Positions 3,925 through 6,455 of a stretch of DNA of 6,455 nucleotides are shown in pieces; positions within the stretch are counted from its first letter, which is position 1, and every line of letters begins with the position of its first letter. The position numbers and the translations under genes are program-made. The DNA comes from Dehalococcoidia bacterium (GTDB taxonomy: Bacteria; Chloroflexota; Dehalococcoidia; GIF9; AB-539-J10): positions 1 through 6,455 of the forward strand of contig JAGMDB010000102.1 in NCBI GenBank assembly GCA_023128875.1, given 5' to 3'. Below the pieces are notes generated by a model. That model had not been told where the DNA came from, searched no databases, and saw nothing but the letters and a program-made list of their open reading frames with translations.

Positions 3925-6455
3925 CAATTCCAACTTCAATCTTTCCACTTTATCTTCAAGCGCGCGAAGTTTTCCCTTTTCCCTTTCAATGATATGTGAC
4001 GGTGCTTTGCTTAGAAAAACGTTATCCCTTAACCTTGTACTAAGTTGCTCAATCCTGATTTGGGTTATTTCGGTTTCCTTTATGAGGCGTTTCTTTTCAG
4101 TAAGGGGATCCACCATGCCTGCCCATGGTAAAACCAGCTCAGCTCCTCTCAATACTATAGCCAGGGCTTCTTCATCAACGTTCCTTTTCTCTCGAGCTGA
4201 AACGGTAAAAGGATGAACACGCCCTAGAGCCTCTATGGCTTCAGCTTGAGACGTAATGCAAGGTAAGAATTCATCAGCGTAGGCCCGAGCCTCAATCCAT
4301 CTGGATGACACTACCTTATATTGAGAGCGAGCATTACGGATAGAGCGAATAATCTCTATCACCACATCCATAGCTTGTTCTGCTTCAGGATCGATATATT
4401 TATTATTGGCGGTAGGGTATGGAGCTATCGTTATGCAAGCTGACATTTCGTCTTTATTAGGCAGGCGTTCCTTTAAATTCTGCCATAGTTCTTCAGTGAT
4501 GAAAGGCATGAATGGATGCAGGAGGCGAAGCGATGTTTCCAGTGTATTCACCAGGAAGGTTAAAGGGGAGGGGGTTGATTGGTGGCGAAGGCGTATCTTG
4601 GCAATTTCAATATACCAATCACAAAACTCTGACCAGATGAAATCATAGATTTGCTGCGCTGCTTCACCGAACTGGAAATCCTCCATTAGTTTGCTAACAT
4701 TGCTGACAAGCCTGTTGAGCCTGCTGCAAATCCAGCGGTCTTCTGTCTTCTGTGGGTTTTCTGCTTCTGTTGTCGGCAAAGTTCGTCCTTTTAGTGCTTC
4801 GGTATCCATGCTCTGGAGGATAAATCTGGTGGCATTCCATAGTTTATTGGCAAAATTACGACTGGCTTTCAACCTGCCTTCGCCAAGATTTATATCATTC
4901 CCGGGAGAGCTGCCAATGGTTAAGGCGAAGCGGAGAGCATCAACACCGTATTTGCTTATGGCTTCGGTGGGATTAATGACGTTTCCTCGCAGCTTGCTCA
5001 TTTTCTCGCCATTTTCGTCCCGAAGCAATCCATGGAGGTAAACAGTATGGAAAGGGATTTGGCTGGTGTCTTCCAACCCCATCATAATCATTCTAGCGAC
5101 CCAGAAGAAAAGGATGTCATAGCCTGTCTCCATCACCGAGGTGGGATAGAAATAACGGAGGTCATCGGTATCACTTGGCCAGCCCAATGTGGAGTGCGTC
5201 CACAATGCGGAGCTAAACCAGGTATCAAGGACATCAGGGTCCTGGGCGATTTGGTTTGAGCCGCAATGCTCACAAGTTGCAGGCTCATCTACAGACGCGG
5301 TTGATTTGCCACAGCTTTGACAATACCATACGGGAATGCGGTGGCCCCACCATAGCTGTCGGCTTACGCACCAATCCCTGATGTTTTCCATCCAGTCAAA
5401 ATATACTTTGGTGAAGCGCTGTGGAATTATGGTGATGCTGCCATCTCTGATAGCTTTAATAGCTGCTTCAGCCAGTGGTTTTGTATTAACGAACCATTGC
5501 AGGCTAACTTTGGGCTCAATCATCGTTTGACAACGGTTGCAATGTCCCACCGAATGAAGATAGGGTTCGGTTTTCTCTAGCAGTCCTTTGTTTTCTAGAC
5601 CAGCCACTACCTTATCCCGGCAATCGAAGCGTTCCAAGTTTACACAAGGCCCAGCGTTCTCATTGAGAGTAGCATTAGGATTCATAATATCCACCAGCGG
5701 CAGATTGTGCCGCCTGGCTATTTCAAAGTCTGTGGGGTCATGAGCTGGAGTTATCTTTAATGCTCCGGTGCCAAAGGAGGGGTCAACTGCATTATCAGCA
5801 ATGATGGGAATTTCTTTACCTATGATGGGCAGGATGACGTTCTTCCCCACTAAATTTCTGTAGCGCCTATCATCGGGATTGACAGCCACAGCGGTGTCGC
5901 CAAAAAATGTTTCCGGGCGGGTAGTAGCCACAGTGACGAAGCCCTCCCCACTGGCCAGGGGGTAACGGATGTAATAGAGATGGCCCCTGACGTCCTTGTG
6001 TTCAACTTCAAGATCTGAAAGCGCAGTCTGGCAGCGTGGGCACCAATTTATTATCCTCTCCCCACGATAAATTAAGCCTTTATTATATAGACGAACAAAG
6101 GCAGTGCGCACTGCCCTACTGGGACCTTCATCAAGTGTAAAACAGTGCCGTGTCCAATCACACGAAGCTCCCATCATTCGATGTTGACAATTAATATTCT
6201 CCCGACTTTTTCTCGCCCATTCCCAGGCCATCTCCGAGAATTTTTCCCTACCTGTGTCATTCTTGGTCAGTTCTTGTTTAGCCAACTTTTGCTCTACAAT
6301 TACTTGCGTAGCAATGCCAGCGTGGTCAGTGCCAGGAAGCCATAAGGTGGGCTCCCCTTTCATCCTGTGCCACCTAACCATAATATCCTCCAGCGTATCA
6401 GTCAGGGCATGGCCCAAATGAAGCTCGCCAGTGACATTAGGCGGTGGCATGATAA
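3910..6455 (-). CDS. valS: Valyl-tRNA synthetase (5' end beyond the window)
   Basis: This class I synthetase charges tRNA-Val and edits misactivated threonine. It is cytoplasmic and essential. The frame is open through the right edge. The first internal methionine (6448-6450) opens MPPPNVTG, which in the family lies some 35-45 residues inside the protein, so the true start is outside. Numbering from that Met: the HIGH motif is HLGH at 11-14; zinc-knuckle cysteines are WCPRC (137, 140) and CNRC (304, 307); the editing domain has TTRPET (176-181) and GTGALKITPAHDPTDFE (227-243); a second Cys4 site is at 377, 380, 393 and 396; WCVSRQLWWGHRIP is at 360-373; the KMSKS loop reads KMSKL (483-487); the anticodon-binding domain starts near 530; a charged coiled-coil arm (about 780-846) closes the protein. 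Visible length of 846 fits a full enzyme of about 880-890. The last position of the KMSKS loop is substituted, but KMSK remains. Any T-box or promoter would lie beyond the right edge. Confidence 0.97.
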   Translation of the reverse strand, partial: IMPPPNVTGELHLGHALTDTLEDIMVRWHRMKGEPTLWLPGTDHAGIATQVIVEQKLAKQELTKNDTGREKFSEMAWEWARKSRENINCQHRMMGASCDWTRHCFTLDEGPSRAVRTAFVRLYNKGLIYRGERIINWCPRCQTALSDLEVEHKDVRGHLYYIRYPLASGEGFVTVATTRPETFFGDTAVAVNPDDRRYRNLVGKNVILPIIGKEIPIIADNAVDPSFGTGALKITPAHDPTDFEIARRHNLPLVDIMNPNATLNENAGPCVNLERFDCRDKVVAGLENKGLLEKTEPYLHSVGHCNRCQTMIEPKVSLQWFVNTKPLAEAAIKAIRDGSITIIPQRFTKVYFDWMENIRDWCVSRQLWWGHRIPVWYCQSCGKSTASVDEPATCEHCGSNQIAQDPDVLDTWFSSALWTHSTLGWPSDTDDLRYFYPTSVMETGYDILFFWVARMIMMGLEDTSQIPFHTVYLHGLLRDENGEKMSKLRGNVINPTEAISKYGVDALRFALTIGSSPGNDINLGEGRLKASRNFANKLWNATRFILQSMDTEALKGRTLPTTEAENPQKTEDRWICSRLNRLVSNVSKLMEDFQFGEAAQQIYDFIWSEFCDWYIEIAKIRLRHQSTPSPLTFLVNTLETSLRLLHPFMPFITEELWQNLKERLPNKDEMSACITIAPYPTANNKYIDPEAEQAMDVVIEIIRSIRNARSQYKVVSSRWIEARAYADEFLPCITSQAEAIEALGRVHPFTVSAREKRNVDEEALAIVLRGAELVLPWAGMVDPLTEKKRLIKETEITQIRIEQLSTRLRDNVFLSKAPSHIIEREKGKLRALEDKVERLKLELSQSS

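Noticed and set aside
3989..6345. Several + strand ORFs of 64-116 codons opposite valS
   Set aside because: They lie wholly antisense to a well-conserved ValRS, show no family motifs or ribosome-binding sites, and are best explained as shadows of its codon pattern.
1..6455. Search by eye for CRISPR repeats, insertion sequences, tRNA/rRNA genes, toxin-antitoxin pairs or a defence cluster
   Set aside because: No regularly spaced repeats, terminal inverted repeats, transposase motifs, tRNA cloverleaf elements or recognised defence domains were seen. The gene content is housekeeping plus one unknown gene.

Overview
The window reads as an ordinary bacterial chromosomal segment of moderate GC content. 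It holds a housekeeping aminoacyl-tRNA synthetase, a DNA-repair polymerase and small accessory genes, with no mobile element, CRISPR array, rRNA or tRNA that I could recognise. The protein style (a long PolX with an intact PHP domain, a HAD-IB phosphatase, and a ValRS with two Cys2+Cys2 zinc knuckles) would suit a Chloroflexota/Dehalococcoidia-like or other deep-branching bacterium. That placement is an impression, not a demonstrated assignment.

Layout, left to right. (1) Positions 1-284, + strand, hold the C-terminal 93 residues of an MgtC/SapB-type membrane protein whose 5' end lies outside the window. (2) Positions 285-678 are a 394-bp gap without a confident gene. It contains a TTGACA hexamer overlapping two nested dyads (329-354), and a same-frame pair of short ORFs (341-499 and 512-655) separated by one TGA that look like a small membrane protein or a decayed gene. 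(3) Positions 679-2400, + strand, encode PolX (DNA polymerase X plus PHP). (4) Positions 2401-3081, + strand, encode a HAD-IB phosphoserine-phosphatase-like hydrolase that starts on the base after the polX stop, so the two are probably co-transcribed. (5) Positions 3082-3238 are a short regulatory gap with a G-quadruplex motif, an overlapping dyad and a good sigma-70-type promoter. (6) Positions 3239-3922, + strand, encode an unrecognised 227-residue soluble helical protein. The promoter and Shine-Dalgarno site indicate a GTG start at 3239 rather than the upstream ATG at 3209. (7) Positions 3910-6455, - strand, encode valyl-tRNA synthetase, convergent with gene 6 and overlapping it by 13 bp, with its first few dozen residues cut off by the right edge.

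PolX (gap filling plus 3' end processing) is a base-excision and end-repair enzyme, and ValRS is essential for translation. No pathway connection between the genes is evident beyond the polX-HAD pair. I see no convincing new multi-gene system. The most unusual items are the exactly symmetric palindrome that creates both stop codons at the 3909-3924 junction, the G4/dyad next to the promoter of the unknown gene, and the unexplained 341-655 reading frame.
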